Below, in pieces: positions 1 to 5,744 of a stretch of DNA of 15,203 nucleotides (within the stretch, counting starts at the first letter, position 1; the number at the start of each line of letters is the position of its first letter). The position numbers and the translations under genes are program-made. Source of the stretch: Clostridia bacterium (GTDB lineage Bacteria > Bacillota_A > Clostridia > Oscillospirales > Butyricicoccaceae). Below the pieces are notes generated by a model, which made no database searches, was not told the origin of the DNA, and was given only the letters and a program-made list of their open reading frames with translations. The DNA lies in contig JAFYMZ010000074.1 of NCBI GenBank assembly GCA_017548175.1, positions 1-15,203 on the forward strand, in the 5' to 3' direction.

Positions 1-849
1 AAGTGGTTCGGCTCGGTGTGTCCCACCTTGCCGGAGGCACGGGAGGGCAATCTGGCTCACGCCCGCAGAGCCGCGGCAGAGGAGGGCATTGCCGGCATTC
101 TGATCGACGGCTGCCGGTTTTCGTCACCCGCATCGGGTGCGGGTCTGGACAGTTTCTTTACCTGCTTTTGCCCGCGATGCAAGGCAAAGATGACGGCGCT
201 GGGGTTGGATGCGGAACGCATGACCGCATCAGTATCGGCGTTGCAGCGTCTGTGCCGCGGTGAAAGCGCGCAGGTGGATGGAGAGGGCATCCGCCAGTGG
301 CTGGACTTCCGCCGTATGGTGGTGACGGAGCACATCCGTGATTTCGTCCGTGCGGTGAAGGAAGTAAACCCTGCGCTGCCGGTGGGTATTTATGCCTTTT
401 CGCCTTCCATGGCAATCTGGGTAGGGCAGGATTATGCCGCACTGAAGGATGCGGGAATCGACCTGTTTGCGCCCATGATCTATCGGCATTGGAAGGACAC
501 CGACGGCCCGGCCTGCCTGAATGTGGAAGTGGCGGCCATGGCCCGCGGTTTGGAGCAGGCGCTGCCTGCCCGGCGGGTGCGGGAAGTGCTGGAAGAAGCC
601 TGCGGCATCCCCATGCCGGGAGAAAGCGGACAGGCTATTCTTGACCGGGGGTTTGGCCCGGAAACGGTGAAAATTGAAGTGGAACGGGTGCGTGCCGCCG
701 TAGGCGATGCGCCCCTTTGGCCCATTCTGCAGCTAGCAGACGAGGCACTCGCGGACAGCGAGCGTGCCGCGCTGGCAGGCGGCGCCGACGGCGTGGCGTA
801 TTTTGCCTGGAACGACCAAGGCGCGGAATGGCTGCAGCAACTGAAGTAA
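1..849 (+). CDS. TIM-barrel putative glycoside hydrolase, 3' part (5' end outside window)
   Basis: The reading frame is open from base 1 and ends at TAA 847-849, so 282 residues are visible and the true start lies upstream; the first in-window GTG and ATG codons are not credible starts because the coding pattern continues to base 1. The fragment resembles the catalytic half of COG1649/family-10-like and DUF4015-type putative glycosyl hydrolases. It has a strand ending in 'GILIDGCRF', a Cys-rich segment 'TCFCPRC' (C-x-C-x2-C), then 'WLDFRRMVV', and a late strand 'GIDLFAPMIYRHW' typical of a TIM barrel. No signal peptide can be judged because the N terminus is missing. It is followed after 23 bases by a small membrane protein, probably co-transcribed. 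The substrate cannot be told. The family call is from remembered motif style; the fold is more certain than the activity. Confidence 0.6.
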   Translation, partial: KWFGSVCPTLPEAREGNLAHARRAAAEEGIAGILIDGCRFSSPASGAGLDSFFTCFCPRCKAKMTALGLDAERMTASVSALQRLCRGESAQVDGEGIRQWLDFRRMVVTEHIRDFVRAVKEVNPALPVGIYAFSPSMAIWVGQDYAALKDAGIDLFAPMIYRHWKDTDGPACLNVEVAAMARGLEQALPARRVREVLEEACGIPMPGESGQAILDRGFGPETVKIEVERVRAAVGDAPLWPILQLADEALADSERAALAGGADGVAYFAWNDQGAEWLQQLK

Positions 850-872
850 GACAGAAGTAGGAGATCATCACA

Positions 873-1211
873 ATGGCACACGGAAAAAAGAGAGTAAAAA
901 GTCATCGCAGTCCCGACTGGAGACCCAAAGTAGACTATAAGCAGACGCTGGCAGCAAAGCGCATGGAAAAGATCAGTCATTTCCCCGTCTGGGGCAGTGC
1001 ATTTTTTGCGGCGAACCTGGGTCTGGTCATCGTGGGCGGCGTGGTGTCCATTTTGGCTGCGGCGGGTGCCTGTTTGCTGCACTGGACGGTGCTGAAAAGC
1101 AAAACCATCCCCACTGCCAACAAGCTGCTGTACTGCCTGCTGATCCTTGTGGGATCTTGGGCGGTGTGGTTCGTGCTGATGATCGCGTATCAGGCGGTGT
1201 TCGGGGCGTAA
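873..1211 (+). CDS. small two-span membrane protein, unknown function
   Basis: This is a 112-residue protein with ATG at 873 preceded by TAGGAG (859-863 region) at a normal distance. The first 35 or so residues are strongly basic and hydrophilic (many Lys/Arg/His), followed by two long hydrophobic segments at about residues 39-71 and 85-111, with the C terminus ending directly after the second span. The positive-inside rule puts the N terminus in the cytoplasm. I recognise no family. It starts 23 bases after the glycoside-hydrolase-like gene and is likely in the same transcript. No terminator follows: the nhaC -35 box begins five bases after its stop codon, so read-through into nhaC is possible. 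Confidence 0.7.
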   Translation: MAHGKKRVKSHRSPDWRPKVDYKQTLAAKRMEKISHFPVWGSAFFAANLGLVIVGGVVSILAAAGACLLHWTVLKSKTIPTANKLLYCLLILVGSWAVWFVLMIAYQAVFGA

Positions 1212-1216
1212 GCTTC

Positions 1217-1245
1217 TTGACAGAACAGAAATGTTTTGATAAACT
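1217..1245 (+). promoter_or_regulatory. sigma-A-type promoter of nhaC
   Basis: A perfect -35 box TTGACA (1217-1222), a 17-base spacer and the -10 box TAAACT (1240-1245, four of six consensus bases). The predicted start of transcription is near 1252, giving a leader of about 65 bases before the nhaC start. It begins five bases after the stop of the preceding gene. Confidence 0.75.
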
Positions 1246-1260
1246 AAATTTCACGACGAA

Positions 1261-1290
1261 AAATGCTCTTGCTTTTTGGTGAGGGCATTT
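1261..1290 (+). promoter_or_regulatory. hairpin in the nhaC leader
   Basis: The arms AAATGCTCTT (1261-1270) and GAGGGCATTT (1281-1290) pair over ten positions with two G-U wobbles and a 10-base loop. It lies right after the predicted transcription start and 12 bases before the Shine-Dalgarno sequence. No T-run follows, so it is not an intrinsic terminator. It could stabilise the 5' end or modulate translation; this role is inferred. Confidence 0.45.
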
Positions 1291-1302
1291 CTATGTGTAA
1301 AA

Positions 1303-1307
1303 AGGAG
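1303..1307 (+). promoter_or_regulatory. ribosome binding site that sets the nhaC start
   Basis: AGGAG lies nine bases before ATG 1317. The in-frame ATGs at 1263 and 1293 have no such site; the first also falls inside the leader hairpin and about 11 bases from the predicted transcript start. Confidence 0.7.
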
Positions 1308-1316
1308 CGAGAAACG

Positions 1317-2618
1317 ATGAATGAGATCAAAAAGGGCAAGCTGATCGCACTGCTGCCCATTCTGGTGTTCCTGGTAGTGTATCTGGGCGTGGCCCTGCTC
1401 TATCGCGATGCCTATGCAATGCCCGTTGTTGTGGCATTTTTGGTGGCCATTACGGTGGCCTGCTTCCAGAACAAGGAAGTCAAGTTTGATGACAAGCTGG
1501 AACTGATGGCCCGTGGTGTGGGTGACAAGAACATCATCACCATGATCCTGATCTTCCTGGCTGCCGGTATCTTTGCCGGTGTTGTGGGCCGCGGCAGCGC
1601 CGAGAGCGTTGCATACTTTATGCTGTCCATCGTGCCTGCACAGTTTGCCGTTGCCGTTCTGTTTGTGGTGGCTTGCTTTGTCTCCACCGCCATGGGTACT
1701 TCCTGCGGTACCATCACCCTGATCATCCCCATCGCCGTGGCTGTGGCCGAGGCTTCCGGTTTTGATCTGGCTCTGTGTGTGGGCAGCGTCATCGGCGGTG
1801 CGATGTTCGGCGATAACCTGTCTTTTATCTCTGATACCACCATCGCAGCCTGCAACAGTCAGGGCTGCGCCATGAAGGATAAGTTCAAGGCCAACTTCTG
1901 GATCGCACTGCCTGCTGCCATTGCAACGCTGATCGTCATTCTGGTCGTCAGCATGCAGGCCGACGTGGCAGAGCAGATCACCAAGGACTATGACCTGATC
2001 CAGCTGATCCCCTATGTGCTGGTGCTCATCGGCGGCATTGCCGGCGTGAATGTGTTCCTGGTGCTGCTGGCCGGTATCGTGTCCGGTGCAGTTATTATGC
2101 TGGCAACCGGTGCCACCACCTTCCAGGCACTGCTGGCTTCCACCGGTGCCGGTGCTTCCGGTATGTTCGAGACCATTCTGGTTGCCGTGCTGGTTTCCGC
2201 TATGTGCGGTCTGATCCGCGCTTACGGCGGCTTTGATGCACTGCTGTACCAGATCAAGCGTGTCTTCAAGGGTAACAAGGGCGGCCAGCTGGGTATGGGT
2301 CTGCTGGTTGCTGCCATGGACGTGGCGACCGCCAACAACACCGTTGCCATCGTCATGGCCGGCCCCATCGCCCGCGAGATGGCTGAGACCTATGAGATCA
2401 GCCCCCAGCGTTCTGCCTCCATTCTGGACACCTTCAGCTGCATCGTGCAGGGCATCCTGCCCTACGGCGCACAGATGCTGTACGCTGTGGGTGCCGTGAC
2501 GGCTCTGGGCGGTGCCATCAGCGCCTTCGAGATCATCCCCTATCTGTTCTACCCCTACCTGCTGCTGGTCAGCTGCCTGGCTGCCATCTATCTGGTCAAG
2601 GGCAAGAAGGCCAAGTAA
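1317..2618 (+). CDS. nhaC: Na+/H+ antiporter, NhaC family
   Basis: This 433-residue polytopic inner-membrane protein belongs to the NhaC family (Pfam Na_H_antiporter, PF03553). The family exchanges cytoplasmic Na+ for H+, or in some members malate/lactate or amino acids with Na+. Visible signatures are 'AMGTSCGT' (about residues 125-132), 'GAMFGDNLSFISDTT' (161-175, with the family's conserved Asp residues D166 and D173) and 'DVATANNTVAIVMAGP' (335-350). The rest is about eleven to twelve hydrophobic segments. The start at 1317 is chosen for its AGGAG at nine bases and because the preceding in-frame residues are hydrophilic leader. The gene is monocistronic, with its own strong promoter, leader hairpin and terminator. 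Codon use is strongly biased to C- and G-ending codons, as expected for a well-expressed gene. The exact substrate within the family is not determined by sequence. Confidence 0.9.
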   Translation: MNEIKKGKLIALLPILVFLVVYLGVALLYRDAYAMPVVVAFLVAITVACFQNKEVKFDDKLELMARGVGDKNIITMILIFLAAGIFAGVVGRGSAESVAYFMLSIVPAQFAVAVLFVVACFVSTAMGTSCGTITLIIPIAVAVAEASGFDLALCVGSVIGGAMFGDNLSFISDTTIAACNSQGCAMKDKFKANFWIALPAAIATLIVILVVSMQADVAEQITKDYDLIQLIPYVLVLIGGIAGVNVFLVLLAGIVSGAVIMLATGATTFQALLASTGAGASGMFETILVAVLVSAMCGLIRAYGGFDALLYQIKRVFKGNKGGQLGMGLLVAAMDVATANNTVAIVMAGPIAREMAETYEISPQRSASILDTFSCIVQGILPYGAQMLYAVGAVTALGGAISAFEIIPYLFYPYLLLVSCLAAIYLVKGKKAK

Positions 2619-2635
2619 TCAAACATCTGCTTACG

Positions 2636-2664
2636 AAAGCCGCTCCGTTTGGGGCGGCTTTTTT
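2636..2664 (+). terminator. intrinsic terminator after nhaC
   Basis: AAAGCCGCTCC (2636-2646) pairs with GGGGCGGCTTT (2651-2661 region) with one G-U pair around a GTTT loop, and the stem runs into a T-tract ending at 2664. It starts 17 bases after the nhaC stop. Confidence 0.9.
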
Positions 2665-2692
2665 GCGTGAAAGAGGGAAAACTTGGCGGCAG

Positions 2693-2721
2693 TTGCAATT
2701 TTTGAGGGGGTATGGTATCAT
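2693..2721 (+). promoter_or_regulatory. promoter of the lipoprotein gene, with extended -10
   Basis: The -35 box TTGCAA (2693-2698), a 17-base spacer and TATCAT (2716-2721), preceded by TG one base upstream (TGG-TATCAT), an extended -10. The 11-mer TGCAATTTTTG (2694-2704) overlaps the -35 box and recurs at the identical distance from the -10 box in the next promoter downstream. Confidence 0.75.
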
Positions 2722-2787
2722 AAAAATAGGATATTATGGCATTTGCCGTTTGTGTTTGCCGGCGTTGGCCGGAGAAAGGAGCCTGTG

Positions 2788-3612
2788 ATGAAGCGAACTT
2801 TGCGCCTTTTGGCTTTGATGTTGATCTGTTTGCTGATGCTGACGGCTTGTGGCCGTGGCGGCCAGCAGGGAAATCCTCCCGATGACCCGGTGGGCGGTGG
2901 CCAGCAGTCCGGAAGCGGCAGCGGAAATGAAAGCGGCTCCGGAAACGAAGGTTCCGGCGGCAGCGGAAACGAATCGGGCGGTGGCAACGAATCCGGTTCC
3001 GGAGGCAACGAAACGAGCCAGACCAAGACTACCGTGCTGGGTGAAGCAAACGGCGTGACCTATCAGCTGGTGGAGTTTATGCGTACCCAGAGCGACAACG
3101 CCGCTGTGCGCTTTCAGATATGTGCCGTCAGCGGCGATGGTTTGAACACCACGGTACTATTCTCCACCGAAGGCAAGTTGGACTATGCTGCAGGCAGTCT
3201 GGAAGCCAGCGGAAACACGGCGCTGTACTTTGTGGCCTCCGCGAAGGAGGGCGGTGCAGCAGCACTGTATTGCTATGATCTGTACAGCAAGGTCGCCTAT
3301 GAGATGCTGGCAGCGCCTTGCAGCAATATGGTGGTGTTTGAGGGTGGCCGGTCCGATTATGGCTGGCTCCTGCAGGACGACTATATTATGCCCATCAATC
3401 TGAAAACCCAGATGGCTGACATGAGCATGGCGGTCAGCATGGCAGAACTGCCTGTGTTCTCCAATGTAGGCAGCAGCTTCTTTGCCGATGGCCGCACGGT
3501 GGCGGTGAAGGAGAGCGAGTACGGCATCTTGGAGATCGCGCTGACCCAAGGCAGCACCATGGAGGGATATCTGTACACCTGCGATACCTTTACGGCGGTA
3601 AAACTGAAGTAA
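2788..3612 (+). CDS. lipoprotein with Gly/Ser/Asn/Glu repeat linker, unknown function
   Basis: The 274-residue protein starts at ATG 2788, six bases after AAAGGAG (2775-2781). An in-frame ATG at 2683 would precede the promoter -10 box, so it is rejected. Residues 1-20 are a type II signal peptide (MKRTLR followed by a Leu-rich core) with the lipobox LTAC, so C21 is the likely lipidated residue and the protein is anchored outside the membrane. Residues 22-80 are a flexible Gly/Ser linker with five GNE triplets (see repeat entry). Residues 81-274 form a beta-rich domain with repeated short strands ending in polar turns ('YCYDLYSKV', 'YIMPINLKTQ', 'YLYTCDTF'), somewhat like propeller blades, but I recognise no family. 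It is flanked by its own promoter and terminator. A surface sensor or binding protein is possible; the function is unknown. Confidence 0.8.
   Translation: MKRTLRLLALMLICLLMLTACGRGGQQGNPPDDPVGGGQQSGSGSGNESGSGNEGSGGSGNESGGGNESGSGGNETSQTKTTVLGEANGVTYQLVEFMRTQSDNAAVRFQICAVSGDGLNTTVLFSTEGKLDYAAGSLEASGNTALYFVASAKEGGAAALYCYDLYSKVAYEMLAAPCSNMVVFEGGRSDYGWLLQDDYIMPINLKTQMADMSMAVSMAELPVFSNVGSSFFADGRTVAVKESEYGILEIALTQGSTMEGYLYTCDTFTAVKLK
2908..3012 (+). repeat. imperfect Ser-Gly-Asn-Glu repeat linker in the lipoprotein
   Basis: The encoded linker (residues 41-75) has five GNE units at residues 46-48, 52-54, 60-62, 66-68 and 73-75, separated by runs of Gly and Ser. Asn is written both AAT and AAC, and Ser and Gly codons vary between units, so the repeat is kept at protein level rather than being a fresh DNA duplication. 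It acts as a spacer between the lipid anchor and the folded domain. Confidence 0.75.
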
Positions 3613-3615
3613 CAC

Positions 3616-3655
3616 AAAGCCCGACGGACTTTTTTGTTCCGTCGGGCTTTTCTTG
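3616..3655 (+). terminator. intrinsic terminator after the lipoprotein gene
   Basis: A perfect 13-bp stem, AAAGCCCGACGGA (3616-3628) with TCCGTCGGGCTTT (3638-3650), a 9-base loop and the tail TTTTCTT. It starts three bases after the stop codon. The opposite strand lacks a good T-tract, so it acts on + transcripts. Confidence 0.92.
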
Positions 3656-3679
3656 CAAAAAAAGATGCAATTTTTGCAA
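3653..3679. repeat. perfect inverted repeat over the operon promoter -35 region (candidate operator)
   Basis: TTGCAAAAA (3653-3661) and TTTTTGCAA (3671-3679) are exact reverse complements separated by nine bases. The repeat begins in the T-tail of the upstream terminator and covers the -35 region of the next promoter. Its placement fits a binding site for a dimeric regulator; this is inference, and A/T-rich promoter DNA can produce such repeats by chance. Confidence 0.4.
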
Positions 3680-3693
3680 AGTTGTGATATAAT
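3665..3693 (+). promoter_or_regulatory. promoter of the six-gene operon, extended -10
   Basis: A perfect -10 TATAAT (3688-3693) with TG one base upstream (TGA-TATAAT) and, 17 bases before it, a weak -35 ATGCAA (3665-3670). The extended -10 probably compensates for the poor -35. The 11-mer TGCAATTTTTG (3666-3676) matches the lipoprotein promoter in sequence and spacing. The predicted start is near 3700, leaving about 46 bases of leader. Confidence 0.75.
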
Positions 3694-3745
3694 ATTAGTT
3701 CAAGGATATGATCTTGAGCAACCAAGGAAAAAGGAAGGATGCCCC

Positions 3746-4645
3746 ATGGAATTTCAACCCCTTCAATTAGAATATATTCCGCTGCTGCGCCGCTATCTGC
3801 AGGAAAAGCGCAGCTTGCTGAGCAACTACTCGGTGGGAGCCATGGTCATGTGGCGGTACACCACCCGTACCTGCATGGCCATCCAGGAGGATATTTTGTT
3901 CCTGCGCTCTACCTTTGACGACGTGCATTATTACTGGATGCCGCTGGGCGGTGACCTGCAGCGGGGCTTTGACCTGCTGGAGCAGTATGTGAAAACCCAG
4001 GACGATGTGCTGCGGTTTACCTGCATCGATCGGGAAGACCGGGAGAAGATCCTGGCACGCTGGCCCGAGGCTGTGACCAGCGAGGGCGACCCCACCAAAT
4101 GGGGCGATTACGTGTACGATGCCGCGCTGATGGGCACTTTTGCCGGCAAGCGGTACGAGAAAAAGCGCAATCACGTGAACCGATTCAAGAAAACTTATGC
4201 CGATTGGCACGCCGAGGAGATCACTGCGGAGAATCTGCCGAAGGTGCGGGATTTTTACCGCCGCCTGTGCCTGCAGAAAGGCGAGCAGGATATGCAGGAA
4301 TCGGTGATGTATTTTGAAGAGATGACCCGCACCATCGAGGTGCTGGACAATTTTGACCTGTACGGGATGACCGGCTGCGTGCTGTATGTGGGCGACACGG
4401 TGGTGGGCTTCGGTATGGGCGAAGTCATCGGCGAGACCATGTTCGAGCATATCGAAAAGGCCGATGCCGATTATCTGGGCGCGCATCAGATGATGGTGAA
4501 TGCCTTTGTGCAGACCTGTGTGCCCGAAGGCGTCAAGTATCTGAACCGGGAGGACGACGCGCAGGACCCCGGCCTGCGGAAGTCCAAACAGTCTTATCAC
4601 CCCCTGTTTTTAACGGAGAAGTTTGACATGAAAGTTGCCCTGTAA
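3746..4645 (+). CDS. DUF2156 / LPG-synthase C-terminal-like GNAT-fold protein
   Basis: The 299-residue protein starts at ATG 3746, six bases after AAGGAAGGA; the in-frame ATG at 3653 lies upstream of the promoter and is rejected. It matches the DUF2156 family (PF09924), the catalytic fold of MprF-type lysyl-phosphatidylglycerol synthases: a tandem GNAT-like fold with the hallmark C-terminal motif 'YLNREDD' then 'GLRKSKQSYHP' (265-286) and a mid-protein 'KKRNHVNRFKK' segment (about 139-149). It has no membrane domain, so the flippase half of MprF is absent and the protein is predicted to be soluble. Stand-alone members are common in Clostridia and mostly uncharacterised; aminoacyl or acyl transfer to lipid or another acceptor is the likely chemistry. 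It leads a six-gene operon with lipid-carrier phosphatases, which fits an envelope role. Confidence 0.85.
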   Translation: MEFQPLQLEYIPLLRRYLQEKRSLLSNYSVGAMVMWRYTTRTCMAIQEDILFLRSTFDDVHYYWMPLGGDLQRGFDLLEQYVKTQDDVLRFTCIDREDREKILARWPEAVTSEGDPTKWGDYVYDAALMGTFAGKRYEKKRNHVNRFKKTYADWHAEEITAENLPKVRDFYRRLCLQKGEQDMQESVMYFEEMTRTIEVLDNFDLYGMTGCVLYVGDTVVGFGMGEVIGETMFEHIEKADADYLGAHQMMVNAFVQTCVPEGVKYLNREDDAQDPGLRKSKQSYHPLFLTEKFDMKVAL

Positions 4646-4666
4646 GGGGCGAAAGGAGGCATCTGT

Positions 4667-5167
4667 ATGGAGAAATACAACAAAGACGAATGTATGGCTT
4701 TGCTGCGTGATTCTGCGGATGCGCACAGTTGCCGGACGGAAATGATCATCGTAGGTCCGGTTGCTGCTCTGTGGTTGGTGATCGGAGTAATTGAATTGAT
4801 GTTGGGCCAATGGATTGTAGGTCTGCTGGGCATTGCGTTGTTTGGCGGTATTTTTGCCTATGAGGTGCTGATGCTGTACGGCTTGTATCATAACTGGGAC
4901 CGTTATGAGTATCTGCACGGCGAGGTGAAGGGCGAGATCGCGACCTATGACTGGCGGCGCGATTGTACCGCGCTGCAGGTGTACGCTCGCAGACCCGACG
5001 GTACCGGTGTGATGGCCAATACCCGAAACATCTACCGGCAGAAGAGCGTGTGGCTGGACGGATGGCCCATTGCCACCCATTATGCCAACAGCACCGTACT
5101 GATCGCCTACGATGAGCGACACGATCGGGCGATCATCCTGCAGCGTACATATGGCAGTAAGAAATAA
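4667..5167 (+). CDS. two-span membrane protein with soluble C-terminal domain, unknown
   Basis: The 166-residue protein starts at ATG 4667, seven bases after AAAGGAGG. Hydrophobic segments at about residues 24-46 and 47-75 form a tight membrane hairpin, followed by a cytoplasmic soluble domain of about 90 residues rich in Tyr, Arg and Asp ('YHNWDRYEYLHGEVKGEI', 'DWRRDCTALQVYARRP'). By the positive-inside rule both ends are in the cytoplasm. I recognise no family; the C-terminal part looks like a small beta-barrel or SH3-like fold, which is only an impression. It sits 21 bases after the DUF2156 gene and its stop codon overlaps the ribosome binding site of the PAP2 gene, so expression is probably coupled to that gene. 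Confidence 0.75.
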   Translation: MEKYNKDECMALLRDSADAHSCRTEMIIVGPVAALWLVIGVIELMLGQWIVGLLGIALFGGIFAYEVLMLYGLYHNWDRYEYLHGEVKGEIATYDWRRDCTALQVYARRPDGTGVMANTRNIYRQKSVWLDGWPIATHYANSTVLIAYDERHDRAIILQRTYGSKK

Positions 5168-5173
5168 AGGAGA
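5166..5173 (+). promoter_or_regulatory. ribosome binding site supporting a TTG start
   Basis: AAAGGAGA lies five bases before TTG 5179 and overlaps the TAA stop (5165-5167) of the preceding gene. No ATG exists in this frame before residue 127 of the PAP2 protein, so the TTG is the only start that keeps the N-terminal membrane segments. Confidence 0.75.
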
Positions 5174-5178
5174 ACGCC

Positions 5179-5733
5179 TTGGAAGCACTGAACTTGTTTG
5201 AACTGGGCCTGTTGCAGGGCCTGCAAGAGGCAGTGGGTTGTCCGCTGCTGGATAAACTGACGGTGGCGATCTCCGTCACCGGAGACAAGGGCATCGGTCT
5301 GATCATTCTTGCGTTGGTGCTGCTGTGCATCCCCAAGACCCGTAAAGTGGGCGTTGTGGTTGCGGTGGCTTTGGTGCTGGATCTGCTGCTGGTGAACCTG
5401 ACACTGAAACCGCTGGTGGCCCGGGTGCGGCCCTATGATCTGGGCATTGATCTGAACCTGATCACCCATCATCCCAGCGATTATTCCTTCCCCTCCGGGC
5501 ATACGGCGGTGGCCTTTGCCGGTGCGGTGGCGTTGTATGCCGCAGGGAAAAAGTGGATGACGGCCGGACTGGTCTATGCCTGCTGCATGGGCTTTTGCCG
5601 GATGTATCTGCTGATGCATTATCCCACCGATGTGGTGTTCGGCGCCCTGTGCGGCGCTGCCTGCGGCGTGGCCGCATTGTATCTTTGTAAACGAGTCGAG
5701 GCAGCACTGCTGCGTCGGCGGAAAGCGTTATGA
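5179..5733 (+). CDS. PAP2-family membrane lipid phosphatase (TTG start)
   Basis: This is a 184-residue polytopic protein of the PAP2 (type 2 phosphatidic acid phosphatase) family. Members such as PgpB, YbjG and BcrC dephosphorylate undecaprenyl pyrophosphate, phosphatidylglycerol phosphate or phosphatidate at the outer face of the membrane. The three catalytic motifs are visible: K77-x6-R84-P85, PSGH (105-108, with acid/base H108), and R141-x5-H147-x3-D151 with nucleophile H147. In motif 3 the usual Ser before Arg is C140. About five to six hydrophobic segments surround the motifs. The short size fits the bacterial BcrC/YbjG group better than eukaryotic-type enzymes. UppP follows 11 bases after its stop, so undecaprenyl pyrophosphate is a reasonable substrate, but a phosphatidate or PGP role cannot be excluded. 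Confidence 0.88.
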   Translation: MEALNLFELGLLQGLQEAVGCPLLDKLTVAISVTGDKGIGLIILALVLLCIPKTRKVGVVVAVALVLDLLLVNLTLKPLVARVRPYDLGIDLNLITHHPSDYSFPSGHTAVAFAGAVALYAAGKKWMTAGLVYACCMGFCRMYLLMHYPTDVVFGALCGAACGVAALYLCKRVEAALLRRRKAL

Positions 5734-5737
5734 GGTG
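5732..5737 (+). promoter_or_regulatory. ribosome binding site that favours the second Met of uppP
   Basis: GAGGTG overlaps the TGA stop of the PAP2 gene. It is seven bases from ATG 5745 but only one base from ATG 5739, so translation most likely begins at 5745. Confidence 0.6.
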
Positions 5738-5744
5738 AATGAAA

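Noticed and set aside
1263..1316. Longer N terminus for NhaC from ATG 1263
   Set aside because: It has no ribosome binding site, sits in the leader hairpin close to the predicted transcription start, and encodes residues atypical of the family; ATG 1317 has AGGAG at nine bases.
1212..1316. A riboswitch in the nhaC leader
   Set aside because: Only about 65 bases of leader remain after the predicted start, with a single hairpin and no known aptamer consensus; kept as a plain hairpin.
2683..2787. Longer N terminus for the lipoprotein from ATG 2683
   Set aside because: The ATG lies upstream of the promoter and the extension would destroy the lipoprotein signal peptide that begins at 2788.
3653..3745. 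Longer N terminus for the DUF2156 protein from the upstream alternative start
   Set aside because: It would begin inside the preceding terminator tail and before the -10 box; ATG 3746 has AAGGAAGGA at six bases.
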